From JAUSFM01 sp964343705 (GTDB lineage: Archaea > Nanobdellota > Nanobdellia > Woesearchaeales > UBA12501), in the NCBI GenBank assembly GCA_964343705.1, contig CAYFJX010000013.1:1-34032 (forward strand): a DNA stretch of 34,032 nt, in the 5' to 3' direction. Numbering within the stretch: the stretch's first letter is position 1; the number at the start of each line of letters is the position of its first letter. The notes below the pieces were generated by a model. The model did not search any database. It had not been told where the DNA came from and was given only the letters and a program-made list of their open reading frames with translations. This document shows positions 1 through 6,375 of this stretch, piece after piece. The position numbers and the translations under genes are program-made.

Positions 1-70
1 AGAATTAATAAAAGTGTAGTAGTTTCGATGTGTGTAGCAGTTTCGGGACAATAGAATTGAGAATTAGTTA

Positions 71-144
71 TAGAAAATGGATGCCTGCTAATCCCCCTCA
101 CTCTGGTGAGGGGATACTACGGATTTGCTAGCATCCATTTTCTA
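71..144. repeat. Nested inverted repeat / hairpin
   Basis: A perfect 14-bp inverted repeat (71-84 with 131-144, TAGAAAATGGATGC) encloses a second perfect 8-bp stem (94-101 with 106-113, CCCCTCAC/GTGAGGGG, loop TCTG). AATCC/GGATT (90-94 with 121-125) can add to the middle. It lies directly after the possible minus-strand ORF ending at 142, so it may act as a terminator of that operon, or be a small structured element. Confidence 0.6.
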
Positions 145-336
145 TCCCGGAAATGCCTCTATACATTCCGAGGCTGGTATATACCCCACATATTTTTGTG
201 CCTTGGTGTCTTTTTCGGATGTTTGTTCTGTTTCAATTACTTGGTACTGGCCAGGTGGTACTACATCTTTATTCCAGAAGCATTCTAAAAGAATATCTAA
301 GAGTCTGTTTGCCATACTTATCGCCAGGTTACACAT
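142..336 (-). CDS. Hypothetical small protein, 64 aa
   Basis: Not recognised. The ORF follows the 362-538 gene on the same strand after a 25-nt gap, so it could be the second gene of a short operon. An internal ATG at 315 (MANRLLDIL...) is an equally likely start. The product is soluble and mixed in composition, with several cysteines and a proline-rich turn (VPPGQYQVIE). Its stop codon lies inside the right arm of the 71-144 hairpin. No family motif or strong ribosome-binding site is visible, so it is only a candidate. Confidence 0.3.
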   Translation of the reverse strand: MCNLAISMANRLLDILLECFWNKDVVPPGQYQVIETEQTSEKDTKAQKYVGYIPASECIEAFPG

Positions 337-361
337 CTATTTTATAATTATTATGGGTATT

Positions 362-538
362 TTACTGTTCTAATCTTTCAAGTCGTTGCTCAAGCTCTTT
401 AATCTTGTCCTTGTGCATTTGACGCTCTCGGTCTAAAAAGAAGATCCATTCTTTAATATATCCCATATCTCGTTTAACAGCTGCAAATGCTTGTTTAATT
501 CGATGGAATTTGAGTTTGGTTGATAGATTGCTGAACAT
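362..538 (-). CDS. Small coiled-coil protein, 58 aa
   Basis: Unrecognised basic protein. The C-terminal third has a clean heptad pattern (MHKDKIKELEQRLERLEQ), which suggests a short oligomerising coiled coil. I chose the ATG at 538 (MFSNLSTK...) rather than an upstream TTG because a TATA box (561-568 on the minus strand) is centred about 27 nt upstream, the normal spacing for a leaderless archaeal transcript. The gene is divergent from the GNAT-like gene at 686. Function cannot be assigned. Confidence 0.55.
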   Translation of the reverse strand: MFSNLSTKLKFHRIKQAFAAVKRDMGYIKEWIFFLDRERQMHKDKIKELEQRLERLEQ

Positions 539-560
539 GTTCTGGGGTGGTCCTAGCTCA

Positions 561-568
561 TTTATATA
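561..568 (-). promoter_or_regulatory. TATA box for the 58-aa coiled-coil gene
   Basis: TATATAAA on the minus strand, about 27 nt before the ATG at 538, consistent with leaderless transcription. Confidence 0.5.
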
Positions 569-685
569 CCTTTGCAAATAATAGCTACGTGTAAGTGGTA
601 CTCACCGAAAGGCTTAAATAGGGGTTGCTGTAGGTCTAATCATGTGCAATATTGTTTTGCATCGTGCTAACAACAGGGGATACAC

Positions 686-1477
686 ATGGTTCATATTGAA
701 AAAGTAAAATCTACTGATCTACCACGCATTGTGGCATGGGATCGTTTTCTTAGGCAGAATTTTCCTTCAAATGGTATTGACCATGTGAATGTACTTAAGA
801 TGTTGTTGGAAGTTACTGATCTTGCTGAAACAGACCATCCTCACATGGTTTTTGTTGCTGAATCAATAAGTGATAGGCCACGGCTGTATGGTGGGGCATC
901 AGGAGATGTTATTCCTTACACAACAAAAAGTGCTATTGGTCGCGTTGCCTATGCTGTTGCCAAGCAAGGGATTTTTGGAGCAGCTACTGTTGCTCGAGGT
1001 TCTGTTGATGCACTTGCAGGTGACTTACAACAATATGCTGAGGGTATTGGACTTTCAATGGATCGTCTTATTGTAGAATCAGATGCTGACAGTATTGCAA
1101 GGTATGAGGGCTGTGGTTTCCGACGTCTTGTGAGGGAAGACGGTGCACCCTTATCATATATTCGACCGCCATTACATTGGACACAAGAAGGCACTCCAGA
1201 AGATCCAGCATGGACGCAACTGACTCTTATGATGCGTGCTGATAAGCAAGGACATCGTAAACTTTCACCTAATGGGTATCCTTTGATTATCAAGGCACTC
1301 TTTGACTTTTACACGCCTGATCAAATAGAAATGGACTGGGATGACAATGCATACCAGGATATTTTAGGTGAGATAAATAGGTGTAAGAACTTCTTTCTTG
1401 AATCTGCTCAAGGAAAGTACTTGGTAATGGAAGAAAAAACTGGTTCAAGCGACACGCAAAGTGAGTTTACTCTTTAA
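686..1477 (+). CDS. GNAT-like acetyltransferase domain protein, 263 aa
   Basis: Probably an N-acetyltransferase-fold protein; the substrate is unknown. The central part (about residues 95-150) has the layout of GNAT motifs A and B: a strand-helix segment (VARGSVDALAGDLQQYAEGIG), then RLIVESDADSIARYEGCGFRRL, where 'ARYEGCGF' matches the common 'a.rfYek.GF' signature. The canonical Q/RxxGxG/A acetyl-CoA loop is not clear, so the assignment is tentative. The C-terminal 90 residues are a separate helical region. A TATA-like box (CTTAAATA, 613-620) lies about 70 nt upstream and a GGGGAT site sits just before the ATG. The gene converges on the TrkA-N gene with a 4-nt overlap at the stops. Confidence 0.55.
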   Translation: MVHIEKVKSTDLPRIVAWDRFLRQNFPSNGIDHVNVLKMLLEVTDLAETDHPHMVFVAESISDRPRLYGGASGDVIPYTTKSAIGRVAYAVAKQGIFGAATVARGSVDALAGDLQQYAEGIGLSMDRLIVESDADSIARYEGCGFRRLVREDGAPLSYIRPPLHWTQEGTPEDPAWTQLTLMMRADKQGHRKLSPNGYPLIIKALFDFYTPDQIEMDWDDNAYQDILGEINRCKNFFLESAQGKYLVMEEKTGSSDTQSEFTL

Positions 1478-2253
1478 ACACTTGGCACGCCACTTGTATC
1501 TTTTGCTGCTCCAGCTGCTGCGACTTTTGCAATGTAGATACCGCTTATTTCTCGTGGAACAATAACTTGGTCTGCACCAGCGCGTTTAAGCTGTGTGATG
1601 TACTTTTCAAATGTTGCCTCTGCAATAACACGCACGTCAGGATTCATTTCCTTAACAAGAAGGGTCACAAGTAGGTTGTCACCATCATCGTTTAAGCAGG
1701 CAATTACCATTTTTGCTTTTTTGATTTGTACTTTTTCAAGGTAGCTTTTTTCAAAGCAGTCTCCTTCAAAAGCAAGAATGCCAGCATTGTTGAGTTCAGA
1801 GACACGTTCATTGTCAGCTTCAATGGCTACAACAGACATGCCTTTTTTTACTAGTGCGCGGCCAACACTAAATCCTAAACTGCCGCCTCCACAAATGATG
1901 TAATGATCTTTGAGTTTGCTTATTTTTTTCAAGAGTCTCGCCTCCTCTATACTTTTTTTGAGTTTGTCAGTGTAAAAAATGTTAATAATGACCATGATTA
2001 CGTAAATACTGATGATTGCTCCTGCTACTGACAGAAGGAACATTACAGCTCCTCCACTGCCAGGGTCAACATGCAGAACTAACTTTACTGCTTTGAGCAA
2101 TGACTGTGGTAGGTTACCTGTTTGTCGAAAAAAAAGAAATGTTCCAGCAGCTAGTAGGCCAACAAGAAGCAGCAAAGAAATAATAATCTTCTTTAACGTG
2201 GCTACATCTTTATCTTGTAGTGTCTCGTGCTTACCACCCTTGTTTTCAGGCAT
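1474..2253 (-). CDS. Two-TM RCK/TrkA-N domain membrane protein (K+ channel-like, no canonical filter), 259 aa
   Basis: Membrane protein with a cytoplasmic NAD(H)-binding RCK domain, as in ligand-gated potassium channels. TM1 is about residues 22-43 and TM2 about 68-94. A Rossmann domain starts near 117 (CGGGSLG, the GxGxxG nucleotide loop at 122-127) with the acidic strand end AIEAD near 145 and a second 'GD' turn (FEGDCFEKSYL). Between the TMs, where channels carry TVGYGD, this protein has HVDPGSGG, so potassium selectivity is not supported. The ATG at 2253 was chosen because GAGGTTG lies about 6 nt upstream. A TrkC-type C-terminal domain is absent. It could be a divergent channel or a membrane-anchored NAD sensor. 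Confidence 0.8.
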   Translation of the reverse strand: MPENKGGKHETLQDKDVATLKKIIISLLLLVGLLAAGTFLFFRQTGNLPQSLLKAVKLVLHVDPGSGGAVMFLLSVAGAIISIYVIMVIINIFYTDKLKKSIEEARLLKKISKLKDHYIICGGGSLGFSVGRALVKKGMSVVAIEADNERVSELNNAGILAFEGDCFEKSYLEKVQIKKAKMVIACLNDDGDNLLVTLLVKEMNPDVRVIAEATFEKYITQLKRAGADQVIVPREISGIYIAKVAAAGAAKDTSGVPSV

Positions 2254-2400
2254 GCTCAACCTCTTTTTTGTGAATGATTCTCATACATTCTCATTCGTTT
2301 TTATAGGTTAAATACTATATGTTGTCTTTTATAAATATTTCCAAAACCTTTTTATAGTTTCCAGGATTCAGCCATGCTAAGGGGGATATGGTGAAACACA

Positions 2401-2703
2401 ATGACTGAACCTAAAACATACAAGGCAAAAAGCGTTATGATTGGCAGAAAGCCAAGAGTTGGTGAGAACGAGTTTAAGACAGCTCTTATTACCATGTTTG
2501 CCAAGAACAATCCTCACAAGTGCGCAGAAGTACCAACTGACACTGTTGAAATTGAGAACATTGAAAAGGTCCGTATCAAAGACCTGGTGAATATTTCTTA
2601 TTATCTTGAAGGTAATGATATGGTAATCAATGATCTTGAAGAAGTTTCCATTGAGCAAGACGGCTCTATTCTTACCTTACGGGGTAAGCAGAGTATACAA
2701 TAA
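2401..2703 (+). CDS. Hypothetical protein, 100 aa
   Basis: Not recognised. A small soluble protein rich in beta-type alternation (DTVEIENIEKVRIKDLVNI, DMVINDLEEVSIEQDGSILTLRG), compatible with a small all-beta fold. GGTGA sits about 6 nt upstream of the ATG, and a TATA-like TTTTTATAG (2349-2357) lies about 45-50 nt upstream, so the transcript has a short leader. The stop codon is followed at once by a T-rich run (TAATTTTTTCTTT, 2701-2713) typical of archaeal termination. The ORF on the opposite strand over this region is a shadow. Confidence 0.65.
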   Translation: MTEPKTYKAKSVMIGRKPRVGENEFKTALITMFAKNNPHKCAEVPTDTVEIENIEKVRIKDLVNISYYLEGNDMVINDLEEVSIEQDGSILTLRGKQSIQ

Positions 2704-2715
2704 TTTTTTCTTTAC
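2701..2715 (+). terminator. Poly-T terminator
   Basis: Run of T residues immediately after the stop of the 100-aa gene, the usual form of archaeal intrinsic termination. Confidence 0.4.
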
Positions 2716-2771
2716 ATATTTCCACAAACTATATATACTATAGCGACCATAATATATACTGTGATATATGC

Positions 2772-3194
2772 ATGGACCTCACTGATATTCCTAAGAAGTT
2801 CCTAAGTTTGGAACAGGCAAATGCCTTATTAGATACTGTAACACCATTAGTTTTACGTTTGCAAGAGCTTGCTAAGTCTGTGCATATGATTGAATCAGTG
2901 CATGTTCATTATGATGATGAGTACGCTCACATGCTAACTGCAATTAAGGCAAACAAACAATTTCACACTTTGTACAGTGAGTTTTATAGTATTCTTGATG
3001 ACTTAGTTAAACTAGGTTGTGTTGTCAAAGACATAGAAGAAGGCCTTGTTGACTTTTACGCACTGCATGATGGTCGTGAAATCTTCTTGTGCTGGCAGCT
3101 TGGCGAAGAAGGTGTACAGTACTGGCACGAAGTAGACAGTGGTAGTCCAGGAAGAAAACCAATTTCTATGTTGCGTAAGAAAGTGCAGAAGTAA
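2772..3194 (+). CDS. DUF2203 family protein, 140 aa
   Basis: Member of the DUF2203 family, a short protein widespread in bacteria and archaea with no established biochemical role. The diagnostic N-terminus (KKFLSLEQANALLDTVTPLV, the 'f.s.eeA...Lp.v.pl' helix, residues 8-27) and C-terminal signature (GLVDFYALHDGREIFLCW, then LGEEGVQYWHEVDSG and GRKPI) are both present, and the length fits. A TATA box (CTATATATA, about 2729-2737) lies roughly 38 nt before the ATG. It is a single gene between a poly-T stretch and the convergent DUF4258/DUF2283 pair. Confidence 0.9.
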   Translation: MDLTDIPKKFLSLEQANALLDTVTPLVLRLQELAKSVHMIESVHVHYDDEYAHMLTAIKANKQFHTLYSEFYSILDDLVKLGCVVKDIEEGLVDFYALHDGREIFLCWQLGEEGVQYWHEVDSGSPGRKPISMLRKKVQK

Positions 3195-3259
3195 TTGATC
3201 AATTAGAGTGTATTTGTCCTGCTAGAACTTTATTTCAGTAAATCTTTGGATCAAGATAC

Positions 3260-3619
3260 TTAGGCACATGCTAAAGCAGGACTTGATTCACTAATACTAG
3301 GAAGTGGAATCACAGGGGACAATTCTTTAGCTTTGCTAATAAGAAAAATCTTAACAACCAATATATTATTTTTTGGTTTAATATCAATATTACATGCTTT
3401 AAGTTCACTTAATATTTTTTTAATTGAAATTTCTTTTTCATTAACAATATCTTTCAATAATTTTGAAGCATTCATTATTTGAATCCCAACAAGTTGTTTT
3501 TTACTATCATAATCTAATATAAAGTCACCTAATTCAACACTTCCTTTAGATTTAGATTTTGAATCATACAAAAATAAATCATCATCCTCTAAATCATAGT
3601 CAAAATCAAACTTTCGCAT
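3260..3619 (-). CDS. DUF2283-like protein, putative antitoxin partner, 119 aa
   Basis: Resembles DUF2283: an acidic start (FDFDYDLEDDDLFLY, the 'YD.e.D.lyi' strand pair) and the closing signature LVGIQIMNASKLL, corresponding to the family's 'ivGieilnAS..l'. In archaea and bacteria such proteins are often encoded next to DUF4258 genes and are suspected antitoxins. Here the ATG at 3619 lies 14 nt inside the DUF4258 gene, so translation is probably coupled. The C-terminus extends about 60 residues past the DUF2283 core, including a second small strand-rich segment. The TTG at 3631 is a less likely start. Confidence 0.7.
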   Translation of the reverse strand: MRKFDFDYDLEDDDLFLYDSKSKSKGSVELGDFILDYDSKKQLVGIQIMNASKLLKDIVNEKEISIKKILSELKACNIDIKPKNNILVVKIFLISKAKELSPVIPLPSISESSPALACA

Positions 3620-3935
3620 TTTTTTCAGCAATATGTTGCCATCTTCTATTTATCTTAATAACAGTGCAAACAATACACTTGGAATTTATTACCAAAATGT
3701 ATCTTTGACATTGAGTTTTACTATACCCAAAGTAACAATCAAATTTTTCTTCTCCCTCTTTTTCTGCTACAGCTTTTCTAGCAAAAGATAACTGTTTAGG
3801 ATTTATGATATTCTCCTTAACTTCATCCAAATCTATGCTTCGAAATATTGCTTGTCTTTTAGCGTGATCAGTTATGATTATCTCTGCTTTGGTAAATGAT
3901 TTAAGCCTCTTTATTACTTCATCTTTGTAATTCAT
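3606..3935 (-). CDS. DUF4258-like putative toxin, 109 aa
   Basis: Small basic protein with the DUF4258 pattern: IIITDHAKRQAIFRSIDLDEV (residues 19-39; family 'HA..rm.eR.is..eV'), then a central loop and the closing strands RYILVINSKCIVCTVIKI. DUF4258 proteins share the RelE/ParE-type small beta-alpha fold and are commonly toxin candidates. It overlaps the DUF2283-like gene by 14 nt. The ATG at 3935 is supported by a TATA box (3959-3967, minus strand) about 28 nt upstream, so the mRNA is leaderless. The toxin-first gene order is inferred from families, not proven. Confidence 0.7.
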   Translation of the reverse strand: MNYKDEVIKRLKSFTKAEIIITDHAKRQAIFRSIDLDEVKENIINPKQLSFARKAVAEKEGEEKFDCYFGYSKTQCQRYILVINSKCIVCTVIKINRRWQHIAEKNAKV

Positions 3936-3957
3936 ATATATATAAAATTTCGCTTTT

Positions 3958-3968
3958 GTTTATATATG
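3958..3968 (-). promoter_or_regulatory. TATA box of the DUF4258/DUF2283 operon
   Basis: CATATATAAAC on the minus strand, centred about 28 nt from the ATG at 3935. Confidence 0.5.
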
Positions 3969-4094
3969 TTATGTATTCTGATTCTATATGTATTTTAAAA
4001 GCGTCCTACTGATTAACTCTCCCAGATTGTATAAGATTGATGTGTATACCACTCAGTAATTCTAATCAGTTAGGGTGAGAATATCCTCTGAAAA

Positions 4095-4307
4095 CTAACG
4101 GCGTCGTTTTTTCCGTACAATGATTGGCTCGCCGTGATCCATGTAGTACTCTACTATATCATCAATTTCTAGATAGAGTGGTGCTTCAAACTTAAGATTA
4201 GTTCGGAACCTGCCGCGTACTGGTGCTAGAAAACCACGTGTGTGTTTTACACCTTTGTGACTTGGTCGACGTACACGTCCAGTTTTTAACTCTCTTTTTG
4301 GTGGCAT
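4095..4307 (-). CDS. Small basic hypothetical protein, 70 aa
   Basis: Not recognised. Strongly basic at both ends (MPPKRELKTGRVRRPSHKG at the start, VRKKRRR at the end), with a short acidic beta-like middle (APLYLEIDDIVEYYMDHGE). The composition suggests nucleic-acid or ribosome binding, but no family signature is visible. The start is set by a TATA box (about 4331-4341, minus strand) 29 nt upstream, giving a leaderless mRNA. It stands alone between the TA-like pair and the structured element at 4361-4500. Confidence 0.65.
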   Translation of the reverse strand: MPPKRELKTGRVRRPSHKGVKHTRGFLAPVRGRFRTNLKFEAPLYLEIDDIVEYYMDHGEPIIVRKKRRR

Positions 4308-4360
4308 ATGATGTATGGGGTAATTAATCTTTATAAATATTTGGTTGTTGGTAAAGGTTG

Positions 4361-4500
4361 ATCAGCAAAGTTAGTTTCAGCCTGGGCGGTTTCAAAACCA
4401 TATCTGACATTGCACAGTTATAACTGCGCCTTTGGCGCAGATTACATAAGATTAATCTGTGCAGTTGAAAATACTCTTTGATTTTTTAGAATTTGCTGAT
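4361..4500. repeat. Structured intergenic element (nested stems), possible ncRNA
   Basis: Four nested complementary segments, in order: 4361-4369 with 4492-4500 (ATCAGCAAA/TTTGCTGAT, 9 bp perfect); 4391-4396 with 4465-4470; 4411-4417 with 4457-4463 (TGCACAG/CTGTGCA); and 4424-4430 with 4434-4440 (CTGCGCC-TTT-GGCGCAG). All are collinear, so the 140 nt can fold into one long interrupted hairpin. The region lies between two minus-strand genes. It does not match tRNA, RNase P or SRP RNA. It could be a transcribed structured RNA, a terminator complex or a decayed palindromic element. Confidence 0.55.
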
Positions 4501-4551
4501 GTTGGCTCAGTAACAAAAAATTAGATTACAACTAAATTATATACTCCTTCC

Positions 4552-5058
4552 TTAAATTACTTTAACATAGAAAATTAATGGTGCTGCTGCGTAGAGTTCA
4601 CCACCTTTTTCTACATGGGCAACAAAGGTGTAGGTGCCTACTGCTGCGTTTTGGCTTCGTACAACAATGCCTACATTGTGCTTTTCTTTTGAGTTGATTT
4701 CTACATCTCGTGGTTCTTTTGGCATCCAGTCAAGATTTGTGGTTTCTTGTCCTGGTGCAGCTTCAACCCTCACACTAAACGTCTCGGTCGTGGGTAATAC
4801 ATTTTCAATAACAACACCAAAGATAGCAGGATCATCTCCTTCTAGTGTTTTTGTTGTTGCTGGGAGGCATACTCGCTCTGCTGATTGGCAGGCAAGGTCT
4901 GCAATAGCTCTATCCGCGTCCTCAAAGCTTGTTTCTGTTAATTCAGAGCCTTGACCAAAGATTTGCGTGGCAAACTTAATACCAAAGCCAAATATGGTGA
5001 TAGCTAGAATGATCATAACAAGAAAGTTGATTGTTAATTGCATACCTTTTTTGTCCAT
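4552..5058 (-). CDS. Type IV pilin/archaellin-like surface protein, 168 aa
   Basis: Secreted filament-type protein. The N-terminus MDKKGMQLTINFLVMIILAI is a class III signal peptide: basic residues and KKG (3-5), then a hydrophobic helix to about residue 30, expected to be cut by a PibD/FlaK-type prepilin peptidase after Gly5. The rest is a beta-rich exterior domain with a CARDB/NEW3-like pattern (FGVVIENVLPTTETFSVRV ... NVGIVVRSQNAAVGTYTF) and one Cys pair (CQSAERVC). It is the last gene of the 5972-4552 minus-strand operon, separated from its neighbour by two hairpins. It could be a pilus subunit or a membrane-anchored surface protein that only uses the pilin export signal. Confidence 0.65.
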   Translation of the reverse strand: MDKKGMQLTINFLVMIILAITIFGFGIKFATQIFGQGSELTETSFEDADRAIADLACQSAERVCLPATTKTLEGDDPAIFGVVIENVLPTTETFSVRVEAAPGQETTNLDWMPKEPRDVEINSKEKHNVGIVVRSQNAAVGTYTFVAHVEKGGELYAAAPLIFYVKVI

Positions 5059-5069
5059 ACTATCACATT

Positions 5070-5179
5070 TTTTCTATTCTAAAAAAATAAGAGAAAAAAA
5101 TAATAAAAAGATTGTGGTGCTGGTCTACAAATAATGCTTGCATTATTTGTTCCGGAAATGCTCATCCTTCGCATTTCCG
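5070..5179 (-). terminator. Two tandem hairpins followed by T-rich tracts
   Basis: Directly after the stop of the 75-aa gene (minus strand): a 9-bp stem 5171-5179 with 5153-5161 (CGGAAATGC/GCATTTCCG), then a 9-bp stem 5141-5149 with 5128-5136 (CAAATAATG/CATTATTTG, loop of 4). After about 20 nt come long T-runs (5079-5107) on the minus strand. This looks like a partial terminator or processing site that could make the distal pilin-like gene differ in level from the two proximal genes. Confidence 0.6.
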
Positions 5180-5407
5180 TTACTTGATTACTTCGTACTC
5201 TCGTACAATAATCACCATAAACAGCACTAGTACAACAGCTCCTGTGACAAACAGTAAGAGAGCGTCTTGAAGCGCATCCATACCACTCATGTAGAGCTTG
5301 TACATACCTGCAGCCATGATCAAGAAGCCCAACCATAAGAACTTGTCAAGGACAAGCTTCATAATCTGGAATTCCTGGTCTTGTGATAATCGTTTTTTTC
5401 GTGCCAT
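5180..5407 (-). CDS. Small two-TM membrane protein, 75 aa
   Basis: Unrecognised integral membrane protein. A basic cytoplasmic start (MARKKRLSQDQEF) is followed by two hydrophobic helices at about residues 20-40 and 46-68. AGGTGATC (5409-5416) forms a strong ribosome-binding site 5 nt before the ATG, in the 10-nt gap after the upstream pilin-like gene, so the two are co-transcribed. Its position between two pilin-like genes suggests an accessory role in anchoring or assembling them (inference only). Confidence 0.75.
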   Translation of the reverse strand: MARKKRLSQDQEFQIMKLVLDKFLWLGFLIMAAGMYKLYMSGMDALQDALLLFVTGAVVLVLFMVIIVREYEVIK

Positions 5408-5417
5408 GTTTGATCAC

Positions 5418-5972
5418 CTATTCTACTGTTACAAAGAAGGACTTCTTTGCATATGTGCTTCCATCCTCTTTTTTTATTTTTAATGTGCAACGTGCTGTAC
5501 CAGTATCTGCACCTGGATCAATTGCAATGACCATTTTTTGGACACTTACTTCATTTTGTTCTAGTTCACCAGTGTCCTCAATGGTGTCTAGTGTCTCTTC
5601 TGATAATCCCTGTTTAAGACCACCCATGCCACTGCCACAATCTTTTTCTATCTTAAACGTTTTTGCACCTGGCTCAACATTCTTCACACCAAAATAATAA
5701 TCTTTACTCTCAGATCGAGCAATGGTTGTATCCTCGACATTCAACGTCAACTTCGCACTACTACTTCTTAACTGCTCAACCATCTGGTTCTTAATTTCTT
5801 CACCCACGTCAGCCAGCTGGCCTGTGGTTTTCTTAAACAGGTTCTTCATAAAGCCTAATCCTAAACTCAACATGGTGATCGCAAGGATCAGAACAACAAT
5901 TGCGTTGATAGAAAGATTCAAGCTTCCTTTTTTGCTTGTTTTTGTTTTAATGGGGTTACTTAGGTTATACAT
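5418..5972 (-). CDS. Type IV pilin/archaellin-like surface protein, 184 aa
   Basis: Class III signal peptide with KKG at residues 14-16, followed by the hydrophobic stretch SLNLSINAIVVLILAITMLS. This is very similar in layout to the 4552-5058 product (K-K-G, polar 'Q/SL..N' then aliphatic). The exterior domain is beta-rich with one Cys pair (C..C about 65 residues apart) and the pattern YYFGVKNVEPGAKTFKIEKD, a surface Ig-like repeat. First gene of the operon. GAGGTGGG lies just before the ATG, and a TATA box at 6028-6040 gives a leader of roughly 35 nt. Likely a filament subunit or a cell-surface protein. Confidence 0.65.
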   Translation of the reverse strand: MYNLSNPIKTKTSKKGSLNLSINAIVVLILAITMLSLGLGFMKNLFKKTTGQLADVGEEIKNQMVEQLRSSSAKLTLNVEDTTIARSESKDYYFGVKNVEPGAKTFKIEKDCGSGMGGLKQGLSEETLDTIEDTGELEQNEVSVQKMVIAIDPGADTGTARCTLKIKKEDGSTYAKKSFFVTVE

Positions 5973-6027
5973 ATACCCACCTCTTTTTTGATTGTAAACT
6001 CTTTTTTTTGTATTTTAGCCAATTTGT

Positions 6028-6041
6028 ATTTATAAATATTG
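6028..6041. promoter_or_regulatory. Near-palindromic TATA box, possibly bidirectional
   Basis: The core ATTTATAAATATT reads as a TATA element on both strands. On the minus strand it sits about 60 nt before the pilin-like gene at 5972. On the plus strand it would start transcription near 6060, just before the structured element at 6076-6210. Confidence 0.45.
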
Positions 6042-6075
6042 TGGCTTGGTGTACATGCATGGCTCATCATTGAGT

Positions 6076-6210
6076 GGGGGCGCTGCCAGAGCAGACCTGT
6101 AGCCAAAAGCACGGAGATCCTGACGCTCGCAGTGCTCGCGTCAGCCGGCTTTTGTTCACTTCTTTTGCATGCTTCTTCCCACCCTCCTCCCCTGGCTTGG
6201 CAGCGCCCCC
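6076..6210. repeat. Long GC-rich inverted-repeat element, possible ncRNA
   Basis: A perfect 13-bp terminal stem, 6076-6088 with 6198-6210 (GGGGGCGCTGCCA/TGGCAGCGCCCCC), encloses two nested stems: 6104-6110 with 6148-6154 (CAAAAGC/GCTTTTG) and 6120-6126 with 6138-6144 (CTGACGC/GCGTCAG). The segment CCAGAGCAGA follows both terminal arms (around 6087 and 6209). Much richer in G+C than its surroundings. No matching 8-bp target duplication is seen at its ends, so an insertion origin is not shown. ORFs through it are unconvincing. Confidence 0.6.
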
Positions 6211-6248
6211 AGAGCAGAAGGTGCTATGGATATACAGTTTGGTTCTGT

Positions 6249-6353
6249 TTATGCTTGCCTATTTTCTAGTTCATCTCTCAGTTCTAAGAATTCTTCTCTT
6301 GTTATTTTGTTTTTCTTTCCAAATCCAAATAATTCTTTTAGTGGGTTTTTCAT
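6249..6353 (-). CDS. Possible small protein, 34 aa
   Basis: A short ORF beginning MKNPLKELFGFGKKNKITRE and ending in a charged helix, 22 nt after the HVO_A0114-like regulator on the same strand. It has a protein-like mix of residues (basic start, amphipathic helix end) and could be a third cistron of the TA operon. The ribosome-binding site is weak (GTGAAG close to the ATG). No homology can be claimed. Confidence 0.3.
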   Translation of the reverse strand: MKNPLKELFGFGKKNKITREEFLELRDELENRQA

Positions 6354-6375
6354 CTTCACATAATTAATTGTTCTC

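Noticed and set aside
41..50. Third copy of the MITE end (TTTCGGGACA)
   Set aside because: Only about nine bases match and no second end or stem is present.
2377..2658. Minus-strand ORF of 93 aa opposite the 100-aa gene
   Set aside because: It is a shadow frame; the plus-strand gene has a ribosome-binding site, a TATA box and a terminator.
3195..4094. Weak CTGATTA/TAATCAG pairing around 4008-4060
   Set aside because: Only 7 bp across a loop of about 40 nt, not distinguishable from chance in AT-rich DNA.
6076..6210. SRP RNA or RNase P RNA identity for the GC-rich element
   Set aside because: It is too short and lacks the conserved SRP helix 8 loop sequences and the RNase P core blocks.
6068..6218. 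Transposon-type target duplication around the 6076-6210 element
   Set aside because: The flanking octamers (CATTGAGT and AGAGCAGA) do not match.
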